Origin: UBA1141 sp963665155 | Lineage (GTDB): Bacteria; Chloroflexota; Dehalococcoidia; Lucifugimonadales; UBA3495 | DNA: 64,000 nt | Assembly: GCA_963665155.2 (NCBI GenBank) | Contig: CAXXFI010000002.1 | Coordinates: 124,001 to 188,000, forward strand | Reading direction: 5' to 3' | In this document: in pieces, positions 35,204 to 43,827 of the stretch | Numbering within the stretch: position 1 is the stretch's first letter | Layout: every line of letters begins with the position of its first letter | Notes under the pieces: model-generated | Seen by the model: the letters and a program-made list of their open reading frames with translations, nothing else | What the model was told of the DNA's origin: nothing | Database searches by the model: none | Program-made: the position numbers and the translations under genes

Positions 35204-36520
35204 CTATCCGGTTTTGAGATAATCGTAGGCGCTGCTACCGGCGTAGCGAGCGTCCTTTCCCAGCTCGGACTCTATCCGTAGCAAGCGGTTGTACTTGGCG
35301 ACCCGCTCGGACCGGGCCGGAGCGCCAGTTTTGATCTGGCCCACATTCCAGCCCACCGCTAGGTCCGCAATCGTCGTATCTTCAGTCTCGCCGGAGCGGT
35401 GGCTCATTACTGTGCCCCAGCCCGCTTCCCGGGCCAGATTGCAAGCGGCGAGGGTTTCGCTGAGGCTGCCAATCTGGTTCGGTTTGAGCAGAACGGCATT
35501 GCTGGCCTTCTCATCTACCCCACGCTGGATGCGCTGGATGTTGGTGACCAGCAGGTCGTCGCCCACAAGTTGGACCGAGCTTCCCAAACGTCGGCACAAC
35601 TCTTGCCAACCTTCCCAATCGTCCTCGTCCAAGCCATCTTCAATACTGAGAATCGGGTATTCTCGGGTCCATTCCTGGTAAAAATCAACCATTTCCAGAG
35701 GAGTCAGACTAGCTCCCTCGCGCTCCAAAACGTATTTGCCAGTGCCTTTGTCGAAGAGTTCCGAGGCGGCAACGTCCAAGCCCAGAAAAACATCTTTGCC
35801 CGGCGTGTATCCAGCGGTTTCGATAGCTTGCAGCACCAATTGGATTGCATCTTTATTGGAAGCCAAAGACGGTGCGAATCCACCCTCGTCGCCCACATTA
35901 AGGCTATGCCCGCCCGCTTGGAGCAGTTTCTTAAGTCCTTGGTAAATTTCGACCCCGGCACGAAGGGCTTGGGAGAATGTCTCCGCGCCCACCGGCAGGA
36001 CCATGAATTCTTGGATGTCTGTGGAATTGGAGGCGTGCTTTCCGCCATTCAGTATGTTGAACATGGGCACCGGCAGGCTGACCCTTCCTCCTTGGGACAG
36101 GTGACGCCATAAGGAGCCTTCGCTAGTTAAAGAAGCAGCGGCACGAGCCACGGCCATGGAGACGGCCAAGATAGAGTTGGCTCCCAGGCTGCTCTTCCCC
36201 GGCGTTCCGTCCAGTTCGATCAGCAGGTCATCAATTTCCTTCAGATTCGTTGGTGTAAGGCCCACCAGGACCGGGGCAATAACATTGCCTACATTGGCTA
36301 CGGCGGTCAAAACTCCGTTGCCGTTATACCTGGCCGGGTCTTTGTCCCTCAGTTCCAATGCCTCGTAGCTGCCGGTGCTGGCGCCGGACGGAACAATGGC
36401 GTGGAAGCTGGCGCCATTGGACAGGCTAACTTGAGCCTCGACCGTCGGGTTTCCTCTGGAGTCCAGGACTTCCCGACCCACAAGACCGGTGATGGTTACT
36501 TTCTGGCTGATTGATGTCAT
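35204..36520 (-). CDS. eno: Enolase
   Basis: The protein has 438 residues from the ATG at 36520, a position that matches enolase N-termini; an in-frame ATG six codons earlier at 36538 is the alternative. Key segments are GREVLDSRGNPTVEAQVSL, PSGASTGSYEALELRD, GGKHASNSTDIQEFMVLP, LSIEDGLDEDDWEGW (metal Glu), VGDDLLVTN (metal Asp), LLKPNQIGSLSETL (catalytic Lys) and SHRSGETEDTTIADLAV. It interconverts 2-phosphoglycerate and phosphoenolpyruvate in the cytoplasm. The upstream SLOG gene ends only a few bases away, so the two are probably one transcript. Confidence 0.97.
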   Translation of the reverse strand: MTSISQKVTITGLVGREVLDSRGNPTVEAQVSLSNGASFHAIVPSGASTGSYEALELRDKDPARYNGNGVLTAVANVGNVIAPVLVGLTPTNLKEIDDLLIELDGTPGKSSLGANSILAVSMAVARAAASLTSEGSLWRHLSQGGRVSLPVPMFNILNGGKHASNSTDIQEFMVLPVGAETFSQALRAGVEIYQGLKKLLQAGGHSLNVGDEGGFAPSLASNKDAIQLVLQAIETAGYTPGKDVFLGLDVAASELFDKGTGKYVLEREGASLTPLEMVDFYQEWTREYPILSIEDGLDEDDWEGWQELCRRLGSSVQLVGDDLLVTNIQRIQRGVDEKASNAVLLKPNQIGSLSETLAACNLAREAGWGTVMSHRSGETEDTTIADLAVGWNVGQIKTGAPARSERVAKYNRLLRIESELGKDARYAGSSAYDYLKTG

Positions 36521-36544
36521 GAAGAGGCCGCCCCTCATTTGTTG

Positions 36545-37036
36545 TTAGGATTTGTCTCTGGCGGCGGCAGCGGCAATTGCTTTTTCCACTGCGTCTACCG
36601 GGTCGGACGCTGGGATAATCGCCCCATCTACCTCGACGCCGTCACCGTTTCGCGAAAGCTCCCAGGTTTTCAAGCCTACCACCGGTATGCCGTCTCCCAG
36701 GGCATGGCCGATTTCCGACAGAGTGCCAAAGGCTCCGCCCACAGCGATAACCGCTCGGCCAGTGTGCACCACAATTACATTTCTGGAGTAGCCCATGGCA
36801 GTTACAATCGGGATGTCGACGTAGCTATTGGCGTCGTCGACGGCCCGCCCGGGAAGGATGCCAATCGTAACCCCGCCTTCGGACTTGGCTCCACGGCATA
36901 CGGCCTCCATGATGCCAGTGAGGCCGCCGCAAACCACCATAATTCCCCGCTTGGCCAGTTCCCGGCCCACGGCCTCGGCCAAGTCCACATGCTCTTGGGT
37001 CTGCGGATTGCTGCTACCTATAACGGAAATAATCAT
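36545..37036 (-). CDS. TIGR00725/SLOG-fold protein (LOG-like)
   Basis: The 163-residue Rossmann-like protein begins MIISVIGSSNPQTQEHVDLA. GIMVVCGGLTGIMEAVCRGA near residue 31 and VIAVGGAFGTLSEIGHAL near residue 117 match the nucleotide-binding pattern of the LOG/TIGR00725 group. Cytokinin-type phosphoribohydrolases carry PGGxGTxxE, and here it reads VGGAFGTLSE. The exact substrate is unknown; SLOG proteins bind or cleave nucleotide derivatives. The gene ends 7 bp before the enolase frame opens, suggesting co-transcription with eno. Confidence 0.85.
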   Translation of the reverse strand: MIISVIGSSNPQTQEHVDLAEAVGRELAKRGIMVVCGGLTGIMEAVCRGAKSEGGVTIGILPGRAVDDANSYVDIPIVTAMGYSRNVIVVHTGRAVIAVGGAFGTLSEIGHALGDGIPVVGLKTWELSRNGDGVEVDGAIIPASDPVDAVEKAIAAAAARDKS

Positions 37037-37225
37037 CTTCTTGTGTGCCTTTTATTGGAGACAGATTACCCGGGGACTTTTTACGTGGCCATCCTGTTTA
37101 GGATAATTCATCCCAAGTTGCCAGAAATTATGAACACCGTCAAGCTAGAGTTTCGCGTCGCTAGGGAGAATCTAGCCTTTAAGTACCTGGCAAGATTGCC
37201 CGGCTGGCCGCTTTATTAAATTCGA

Positions 37226-38824
37226 CTACGTGCCTGGCAAGATCGCCCGGCTGGCCGCTTCTATCGGCTCCAGCAACGGCGACGGGTAAACGCCCACCCA
37301 AAACACCGCCGCCAATGCGATTGCCAGAACTCCAATGAGCAAAAACGATGGCGACGCGGTCAGTCTGGCAGGGGAGAGCCCGTCCAGGCCCACAAATTCC
37401 GGCAAATCTTCAACAGATTCAGCCTCAGACTCCGCGATTTCAGCCCCCGCGGCTTCAGGCTCGCCATGACCTAAGGCATCCGACGCTGTTGCAGAACCTG
37501 GGGCTGATTCAATGTACATTTGACGTATAACTTGCAGGTAATAATATAGGGAAATCAGGCTGCTGAATATCGCCAGGCCCGCCAACCAGAGGAACCCTGC
37601 TTCAGCTATCGCCGCAAACAAGTAGAACTTTATGGCGAAACCAGCAAATATGGGTAACCCTCCCAGGGAGAACATACCTATGGCAATGCAGGCGGCCAGG
37701 AAGGGGTGATCACCGGCCAGCCCCGCCATGTCGGCAATCATTTCCTTACCCGTAATGTTGAAAAAGGCGATTAGCGCCCCAAACACCAGCAGGTTGGTGA
37801 TGGAGTAACCGACAAGGTAGAGCATGATCCCATTGGATGCCAACTGCGAGTCTTGGCTGAGGGCAGCAACGCCCGCCAGAATAAAGCCTGCATGAGCAAT
37901 GCTGGAATAGGCCATCAGCCGCTTGAGATTCCGCTGGGCCAACGCCACCAGGTTACCCACCACCATGGTTACTCCGGCCAAAACAGCAATTATGAGTTGC
38001 CATTGGTCCCAACGATCCACAGCGGGCACGAATCCTTCGGCCACCAGGCGCAGAATCAAAGCAAAGGCGGCGGCTTTGGAGCCGATGGCCAGGTAGGCAG
38101 TCACCGGATAAGGCGCGCCTTCGTAAGTATCGGGCACCCAAGCGTGGAATGGCACGGCGGATATTTTGAACCCCAATCCCACCAGCAACAAGGCTATGCC
38201 CACCCATAACGCCGGGCTTACATCAACGGCGCTGACCAAGGCCAGGCTTATATCCTCGAACCGGGTGACGCCCAATGTGCTGTAGACCATGCTTATGCCA
38301 TAGAGCATGATGGCCGAGGAAAACGCCCCGATTATGATGTACTTCAAGCCGGCTTCGTTGGACCGGGCGCTGCCCCGAGCGTGAGACACCAGCACGTACA
38401 AGCAGAAGGTGAGCAACTCCAGAGCGATATATGCCGTGAGCAATTCCCGGGACTGGGCCATGATGTTCATTCCCAGAATGGCGAACAGTATCAGACCGTA
38501 GAACTCTCCGGGGTGCTCCAAGAACTGCTTCACGTAGTCCACCGACGTGAGGATTATGAAAACCCCCATTCCCATGAAGAAGATCTTGAAGAAAAGGGAA
38601 AAATCGTCAATGGCCAAAAGACCGTCGTAAAGCGATTCGTCCTCTCCCCACAGCATCACCGCCGCCAGCGCAATCAGTCCCAATAAGCCAGCAACGGACA
38701 GCCAAGCAAGCCAGTGCTTCTTGTCATCCGGCAGGAAAAGGTCCACTGCCAAAACCAAGAAAGCCAAGCCAGCCAGGGCGAACTCTGGAGTCAGCAGATC
38801 GAGATTGTCGGTCAATCCAGTCAT
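37226..38824 (-). CDS. nuoN: NADH-quinone oxidoreductase-like subunit N
   Basis: The 532-residue antiporter-like subunit of complex I has about 14 helices. KIFFMGMGVFIILTSVDYVK, TAYIALELLTFCLYVLVSH (Glu in the fifth helix), GFKISAVPFHAWVPDTYEGA (helix 7 Lys and broken helix) and LKRLMAYSSIAHAGFILAGV are family signatures. An acidic Ala/Glu-rich insert at about 455-490, before the last helix, is unusual for NuoN. It pumps protons in the membrane arm. It is last in the minus-strand operon; a repeat-bearing 137-bp gap separates it from nuoM. Confidence 0.95.
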   Translation of the reverse strand: MTGLTDNLDLLTPEFALAGLAFLVLAVDLFLPDDKKHWLAWLSVAGLLGLIALAAVMLWGEDESLYDGLLAIDDFSLFFKIFFMGMGVFIILTSVDYVKQFLEHPGEFYGLILFAILGMNIMAQSRELLTAYIALELLTFCLYVLVSHARGSARSNEAGLKYIIIGAFSSAIMLYGISMVYSTLGVTRFEDISLALVSAVDVSPALWVGIALLLVGLGFKISAVPFHAWVPDTYEGAPYPVTAYLAIGSKAAAFALILRLVAEGFVPAVDRWDQWQLIIAVLAGVTMVVGNLVALAQRNLKRLMAYSSIAHAGFILAGVAALSQDSQLASNGIMLYLVGYSITNLLVFGALIAFFNITGKEMIADMAGLAGDHPFLAACIAIGMFSLGGLPIFAGFAIKFYLFAAIAEAGFLWLAGLAIFSSLISLYYYLQVIRQMYIESAPGSATASDALGHGEPEAAGAEIAESEAESVEDLPEFVGLDGLSPARLTASPSFLLIGVLAIALAAVFWVGVYPSPLLEPIEAASRAILPGT

Positions 38825-38864
38825 CTAGTACTCAGCAGTAATAATCCAAGATCCCAAGAACGCT

Positions 38865-38930
38865 CATGGTGAGCCTGTCCAATCATCGTTATCTGAGCGG
38901 ACCTCTCGACAGCCTCAGGGCGAAAGGTTA
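38865..38930. repeat. Degenerate GTTCG/GAACCA repeat between nuoN and nuoM
   Basis: CGCTCATGGTGAGCCTGTCC and a partner CTCGACAGCCTCAGGGCGAA form a diverged copy of the hairpin repeat seen at 17198-17347. It sits in the intergenic gap within the complex I operon and could influence transcript stability. Confidence 0.55.
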
Positions 38931-38961
38931 AATCCAAATCAGATTTCCAAAGTTCTAGTTT

Positions 38962-40473
38962 TTACAGCCCGGGCAAAACATATACGCCGACGTTTATCAC
39001 TCGCATCAAGGGTTCGGGCCAAACACCGACGAAAATTAGAATCATCACAAACGACCCGCCGACCCCTTTCTCGATGACGCTACCATCGGTCAGGTGTTCC
39101 CATTGCTGGTCGGACTCGCCTAAGAACGTGCGGGCCAACAGCCTGAGAATATAGACAGCCGTCAGCGCTGCGCCGATTACGGCCAATATAGCCAGGGGTA
39201 AATAGGTACGGAAAGTCCCCGTGAATACCATGAATTCGGCGACAAATCCACTGAGGCCGGGCAATCCCAGAGAGGCCAACCCTGCAATAGCAAAGAAGAA
39301 ACTGGTCACCCGCATTCTGCTGGACAATCCGTTCAATACGTTGATGTCCCGTGTGTGGGATTGATGGTAAATCGCCCCAACCAAAAGGAACATTAGCGCC
39401 GTCATTATGCCATGGGAGAACATTTGCAGGACTGCGCCGCCCATACCGATGCGGTCCAGCGTGGCGATGCCCATAATCACGTACCCCATGTGGCTCACGC
39501 TGGAGTAACCGATAACATATTTCAGGTCGGTCTGGGACATGGCCGAAACAGCACCGTACAGCACGTTCACGGTACCCAGCGTAATCAGCACAGGCATCCA
39601 GTTGTCGGCGCCCTCGGGCAGCAAGGTCAGTCCAACCCGGATTATGCCGTAGGCCCCCAACTTCATCAACACGCCAGCGTGGAGCATGCTCACCGCAGTC
39701 GGCGCAGCGACGTGACCGTCGGGCGACCAAGTGTGGAAGGGCCACAGACCAGCAAGCACACCGAAGCCAATCATAAACAGAGGGAAGACCCAGTTCTGGA
39801 AAGTGTCACTGAATTGGCCGCTTTCAGAGAGACTGCCTAAAGTCGTCAATGAAAAGTCGGGAACACCAGCATCGCTGGCCTCGACATAGACGGCCAGTAT
39901 TGCGATCCAAACCAAGACGCTGCCTGCGATCAGGAACAGCATCAACTTCATTGCGCCGTACTCTTTGGTGCGGAGGAAGGTGCCGAAGTCGGTGCTGCTG
40001 CCCCAAACACCGATCAGCAGGTACATGGGCAACACCGCCAACTCGTAGAAGAAGAACAGGAAGAACAGGTCACGGGCTGCGAAGACGCCGAACACTCCCG
40101 CACCCAAGGCGAACAACAAAACAAAAAAGTCCCGGTTACGGTGCAGGATCGTTTGGGAGACTAGCACACCGCCAAAAAGGACGATACCGTTTAGCAAGAT
40201 CAACGGCGCAGATATGCCGTCGATACCTAAAGACAGGTCAATGTTGAGGGGTGCGTCTATCCAGTCGAAGGTACGCAGGAACTGGAACCCGCCTTGATCG
40301 TAGTCGTAGCGGGCAAAAATGATCAGGGATAGGACCAGAGACACGCCAGCCACAAAAATAGACAAGTACCAGATATCTTTGGGCCGTTCTTTGGGCATGA
40401 ACATTATAAGAACGGCACCAAGCAACGGCACTAGAATCAGTATGAATAGTGCTGCTTCGTCGAAGTTGCTCAC
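38962..40473 (-). CDS. nuoM: NADH-quinone oxidoreductase-like subunit M
   Basis: The 503-residue membrane-arm antiporter subunit starts at GTG. Signatures are LFFLFFFYELAVLPMYLLIGVW (helix 5 Glu), GFGVLAGLWPFHTWSPDGHV (helix 7 region; a Lys is common here, but the visible reading is GLWPFHTWSPD), SVSHMGYVIMGIATL, and GLSGFVAEFMVFTGTF. It would translocate protons. It lies between nuoL (36 bp upstream) and nuoN. The length is normal for the family. Confidence 0.95.
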   Translation of the reverse strand: MSNFDEAALFILILVPLLGAVLIMFMPKERPKDIWYLSIFVAGVSLVLSLIIFARYDYDQGGFQFLRTFDWIDAPLNIDLSLGIDGISAPLILLNGIVLFGGVLVSQTILHRNRDFFVLLFALGAGVFGVFAARDLFFLFFFYELAVLPMYLLIGVWGSSTDFGTFLRTKEYGAMKLMLFLIAGSVLVWIAILAVYVEASDAGVPDFSLTTLGSLSESGQFSDTFQNWVFPLFMIGFGVLAGLWPFHTWSPDGHVAAPTAVSMLHAGVLMKLGAYGIIRVGLTLLPEGADNWMPVLITLGTVNVLYGAVSAMSQTDLKYVIGYSSVSHMGYVIMGIATLDRIGMGGAVLQMFSHGIMTALMFLLVGAIYHQSHTRDINVLNGLSSRMRVTSFFFAIAGLASLGLPGLSGFVAEFMVFTGTFRTYLPLAILAVIGAALTAVYILRLLARTFLGESDQQWEHLTDGSVIEKGVGGSFVMILIFVGVWPEPLMRVINVGVYVLPGL

Positions 40474-40509
40474 GCGGTCTTATGCTGGCTCATCTGTCCA
40501 TCTCATTGG

Positions 40510-42417
40510 TCATGTGGACCGGAGCCACCAGAATATTCCCAGACCAATTGTTCCCAACACCATGGCGAGAGTGTAGCTGTAAACGTGTCCGGTTATATGT
40601 AGGCGCAGGGTGAATCCCAAGCGGCGCATGGAGTCGGCGGGAGAATTCACAATAATATCGTTCACCACGGCCCGGTCGAACCAGGCGATAGCGCCGGAGA
40701 ATACCAGCACGACTCGGTCCACCACCCACTGGTAAACTTCATCAAAGTAGTACTTATTCTCCACAACCTTCAAAACAGGGGCAAAGGTGGCTTTAACGTT
40801 ATCCAAGGAGATTCGTGCCTGAACATAAGCCATCCAGCCGAAGATGAAGGAACCCACCGCCATTACGGCGGAGAGGATTCCCAGCCACCAGGTGAATTCA
40901 AACCCGTGGCTTTCGCCGAAGAATATAAAGCTGCCGATACCGTCATAATCACCTGGCCAGTTGAAGCTAAGGAAGCCGAACACGGCGGCCAGGACGGCCA
41001 GCAAGGCCATGGGCACAGCCATCCGCAATGGTGCGTCATGTACGTGCTCCATCCCTTGGCTTAGCTGACCGTAGAATGTTATAAACATTGCCCGGGCCAT
41101 GTATAAAGCGCTCATCAAGGCCGTAATCAAGGCGAACACTATGAATGCCACGTTGCGGTGATCGCTGACCGCAACCAGAATTTCGTCCTTGCTCCAGAAC
41201 CCCGACAATATCGGTATTCCGCCCAACGAAATTGCGCCGATGGAAAACACAAAGGCAGTTAGAGGCATCACTTTCCGCAGCCCACCCATGCGCCCGATGT
41301 CCAACTCATCGGTGCTGTGCATAACGCTGCCTGCACCCAAAAATAACAGGGCCTTTGCGAAGCCGTGGGCCAGAAGGTGGAACACTGCGGCAGTATAGCC
41401 AAATGCACCCAGGGAAAGCATCATCAGGCCCAAGTGGCTGATGGTCGAGTACGCCAGGATGCGCTTCAGATCGGTGGCTACCAAGGCGATGGTAGAAGCC
41501 ATCAGTGCAGTGACCAAGCCTACAATCGCCACCACCAGCAAGGGGTCCGCGTCGTATGCCGAGAAAATTGGGAAGGCCCGCGCTACTAGGTAAACCCCGG
41601 CGACCACCATCGTGGCGGCATGGATCAGCGCGCTTACCGGCGTGGGACCCTCCATGGCGTCGGGCAACCAAACGTGGAATGGCACTTGGGCCGATTTACC
41701 CATGGCCCCCAAAAACAACAAGATGGCCGCTGCAGTGGTGACGCCTTCGCTCATGGCCCCGCTACTGGCGGCATCGAAGGCTTCGGACATGCTGAAGCTG
41801 CCCACCTCGCGCCAAAGGAGCAGAATACCTATCAACAGGCCCACGTCGCCGATGCGGGTAACAATAAATGCCTTTTTAGCCGCTTCCCTTGCCGACGGGC
41901 GCTCGTGCCAAAAGCCTATCAGCAGGTAAGAGCAAATTCCCACCAGCTCCCAGGCCACGTAGAGAAGCAAGAAATTGTCGGCCAACACCAGGGTCAGCAT
42001 GGCGGCGGCGAACAGGGAGTGGACGGCGAAGTACCAACCGAACTTGGGGTCGCCGTGCATGTACCCCAAAGAGTAAATCTGGACCATCAACGCAACGAAA
42101 GTGACCAACCCGAGCATTACCAGAGTCAAGGGGTCTATGAGAATTCCCCAGACTAACTCCAGGTCCGCTGCGTGGAACCAGGAACGCTGATAGTCGCAAG
42201 TCAGCGTCTCCGTGTGCTCGCTGGTGAAACAGCCAGCAGTGGCCGGCGAGGCGTCCAGAAAGCTGCCGAACACCACCCAGAAAACCACGAACCCGCCGCC
42301 GATAGCCAGGATCGACAGGAAAGCGCCCTTGCCCGGTAACCGGTCACCGAATATGACAATTAGGGGAGCAGCAGCGAAGCAAAAAACAGGTATCAGCCAT
42401 GCCCATTCCACTAGCAA
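40510..42417 (-). CDS. nuoL: NADH-quinone oxidoreductase-like subunit L
   Basis: The 635-residue protein is the distal antiporter subunit with the long lateral helix at its C-terminus. Signatures are LYVAWELVGICSYLLIGFW (helix 5 Glu), GAMGKSAQVPFHVWLPDAMEG (helix 7 Lys and broken helix), PTPVSALIHAATMVVAGVYL, LAYSTISHLGLMMLSLG and GFWSKDEILVAV. The start is uncertain: a TTG at 42417 or a GTG two codons later. The first helix begins within eight residues, so either fits. A GCTGATAGCTGACGG-type repeat lies in the short gap before it. Confidence 0.95.
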   Translation of the reverse strand: MLVEWAWLIPVFCFAAAPLIVIFGDRLPGKGAFLSILAIGGGFVVFWVVFGSFLDASPATAGCFTSEHTETLTCDYQRSWFHAADLELVWGILIDPLTLVMLGLVTFVALMVQIYSLGYMHGDPKFGWYFAVHSLFAAAMLTLVLADNFLLLYVAWELVGICSYLLIGFWHERPSAREAAKKAFIVTRIGDVGLLIGILLLWREVGSFSMSEAFDAASSGAMSEGVTTAAAILLFLGAMGKSAQVPFHVWLPDAMEGPTPVSALIHAATMVVAGVYLVARAFPIFSAYDADPLLVVAIVGLVTALMASTIALVATDLKRILAYSTISHLGLMMLSLGAFGYTAAVFHLLAHGFAKALLFLGAGSVMHSTDELDIGRMGGLRKVMPLTAFVFSIGAISLGGIPILSGFWSKDEILVAVSDHRNVAFIVFALITALMSALYMARAMFITFYGQLSQGMEHVHDAPLRMAVPMALLAVLAAVFGFLSFNWPGDYDGIGSFIFFGESHGFEFTWWLGILSAVMAVGSFIFGWMAYVQARISLDNVKATFAPVLKVVENKYYFDEVYQWVVDRVVLVFSGAIAWFDRAVVNDIIVNSPADSMRRLGFTLRLHITGHVYSYTLAMVLGTIGLGIFWWLRST

Positions 42418-42469
42418 ACCCGCCCGGGCAAATGCTGATAGTTGATTGCTGATAGCTGACGGCTATTTT

Positions 42470-42790
42470 TTACCATTTCATAATGTCAATTTCATCCACG
42501 TTGACCGTGGAGCGATTGCGGTAGATACGCAAAATTATCGCTAGGGCCAAGCCCACCTCGGCTGCGGCGATGGTGATAACAAAAATCGCGATAATCTGCC
42601 CATCAAAGCGCACGAAGCTGCCGGTGCCGTCCAGGTGGGATGCTGCAGCAATCAAGTTGATATTGACTGCGTTGAGCATCAATTCGATGGACATCACGAT
42701 CAGTACGGCGCTGCGCCGGGCCAGCACTCCGTACAAACCAATGCCGAACAGGCCTGCGCTGAGTAATTGAAAGTAGAACAGAGAAACCAA
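42470..42790 (-). CDS. nuoK: NADH-quinone oxidoreductase-like subunit K
   Basis: The 106-residue, three-helix subunit has the conserved membrane Glu pair in MSIELMLNAVNINLIA (near residue 34) and in AAEVGLALAIILRIYR (near residue 76). The start is a TTG directly after the nuoJ stop (3 bp between), with the ribosome site inside nuoJ, so translation is probably coupled. It forms the proton path link in the membrane arm. Confidence 0.95.
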   Translation of the reverse strand: MVSLFYFQLLSAGLFGIGLYGVLARRSAVLIVMSIELMLNAVNINLIAAASHLDGTGSFVRFDGQIIAIFVITIAAAEVGLALAIILRIYRNRSTVNVDEIDIMKW

Positions 42791-42793
42791 GGG

Positions 42794-43282
42794 TTAGTTT
42801 TCGTCCCTTCCGGTGCGAGCAATGATAATCGCCCCGATTAGAGCAACCAACAGCACCAACGATGCGATTTCGAAAGGAATGGCCCAACGGGTGAAAAGCG
42901 AGTTCGCCAAGTCGCCGAAGACAGGGCTGTTGGCTTCGGTATCTTCCACTTTGTTGATCAGGAATGAAGACATCAAAACACCCATAACTCCCAGCGCCGC
43001 CACAGCAGCCAAGGGCCACTGCCGGTTGTCTGAGATACGGGGGTACTCTGAGCCCCGGGTCAACATGATGGCGAAGAGCAGCACTATGATTATCGCCCCC
43101 CCATAAATGAGCACCTGCACCAATGCCAAAAACTCAGCGTAAAGCACAATATAAATGCCCGCCACGGCGAACAATGACAGCAGCAATGCCAAGGCGGCGT
43201 GAACCACGTTTCGCGTCAGAACGACGCCTAACGCGCCCCCCAGGGTCAACACAGCCAATAGTATAAACAAAATCCATGACAT
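42794..43282 (-). CDS. nuoJ: NADH-quinone oxidoreductase-like subunit J
   Basis: The 162-residue, five-helix membrane subunit matches NuoJ: RNVVHAALALLLSLFAVAG in helix 2, and YAEFLALVQVLIYGGAIIIV with the conserved pi-bulge glycine region, followed by LFAIMLTRG. The ATG at 43282 is followed 15 bp upstream by an inverted repeat (43297-43337). Its stop is 3 bp before nuoK. Confidence 0.95.
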   Translation of the reverse strand: MSWILFILLAVLTLGGALGVVLTRNVVHAALALLLSLFAVAGIYIVLYAEFLALVQVLIYGGAIIIVLLFAIMLTRGSEYPRISDNRQWPLAAVAALGVMGVLMSSFLINKVEDTEANSPVFGDLANSLFTRWAIPFEIASLVLLVALIGAIIIARTGRDEN

Positions 43283-43296
43283 GATTACGGCGCTCC

Positions 43297-43337
43297 AGCA
43301 AATAATCCGTCCCGATTGGCGGAACGGATTATTTGCT
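43297..43337 (-). promoter_or_regulatory. 14-bp perfect stem-loop upstream of nuoJ
   Basis: AGCAAATAATCCGT and ACGGATTATTTGCT form a 14-bp perfect stem with a 13-nt loop, ending 15 bp before the nuoJ ATG on the minus strand. There is no T tract. It may block or process the transcript between the Cys-rich ORF and nuoJ, or mask the nuoJ ribosome site. The role is inferred. Confidence 0.55.
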
Positions 43338-43476
43338 CGATACTAATTGCATGTTTCGGGCCAGCCAAAGACCTGTTCCAATTCCAAGCGATCAAATCCC
43401 AAGCAATCAAACCGTAGAACCCGACAAAGTATCCGGCTAGGCACTGTTGACGGCGATGGATGGTGGAACTAGCAAG

Positions 43477-43722
43477 CTAGAAGTCGATAGAACCTAACAG
43501 AGCACAACTGGCGCAAGTACAGTCCGCAGGATGAGCTTTCACGACTTCGTTAAGTCCTTTCTTTTTATTCTTTTTTAAAAGTTTCTTAGCAAGCTTTTGG
43601 GCGAGTTTTTCGTTTTTAGCAGCAAATTTAGCGGCAAATTTTTCCGAGCACTCCTTGCAGGTGCAAGCCTCTGGGTGCTTGGCCGCCATGTTTAGCCGCC
43701 GCTCATCTTCTCTTCTTGGCAT
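43477..43722 (-). CDS. Small Cys-rich, Lys-rich protein in the complex I operon
   Basis: The 81-residue protein is not recognised. It has two copies of a metal-site-like motif: HPEACTCKEC near residue 16 and HPADCTCASC near residue 64, each CxCxxC preceded by HP. A strongly basic stretch between them (KLAQKLAKKLLKKNKKKG) is likely helical. Six Cys and two His would suit one shared or two small metal or iron-sulfur sites. It lies between nuoI and nuoJ, in the same direction. The upstream GGACTCGGAA could serve as a ribosome site. An accessory or assembly role for complex I is only a hypothesis from position. Confidence 0.65.
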   Translation of the reverse strand: MPRREDERRLNMAAKHPEACTCKECSEKFAAKFAAKNEKLAQKLAKKLLKKNKKKGLNEVVKAHPADCTCASCALLGSIDF

Positions 43723-43827
43723 TTCCGAGTCCTATTGTTTATCGCGATTATTGCGCGTAATCAGTTTCGCTAAAGCCGGGCACCGGGCCACCAGCATTTC
43801 GGTGTGGACTGAGCATTCGGTTTAATC

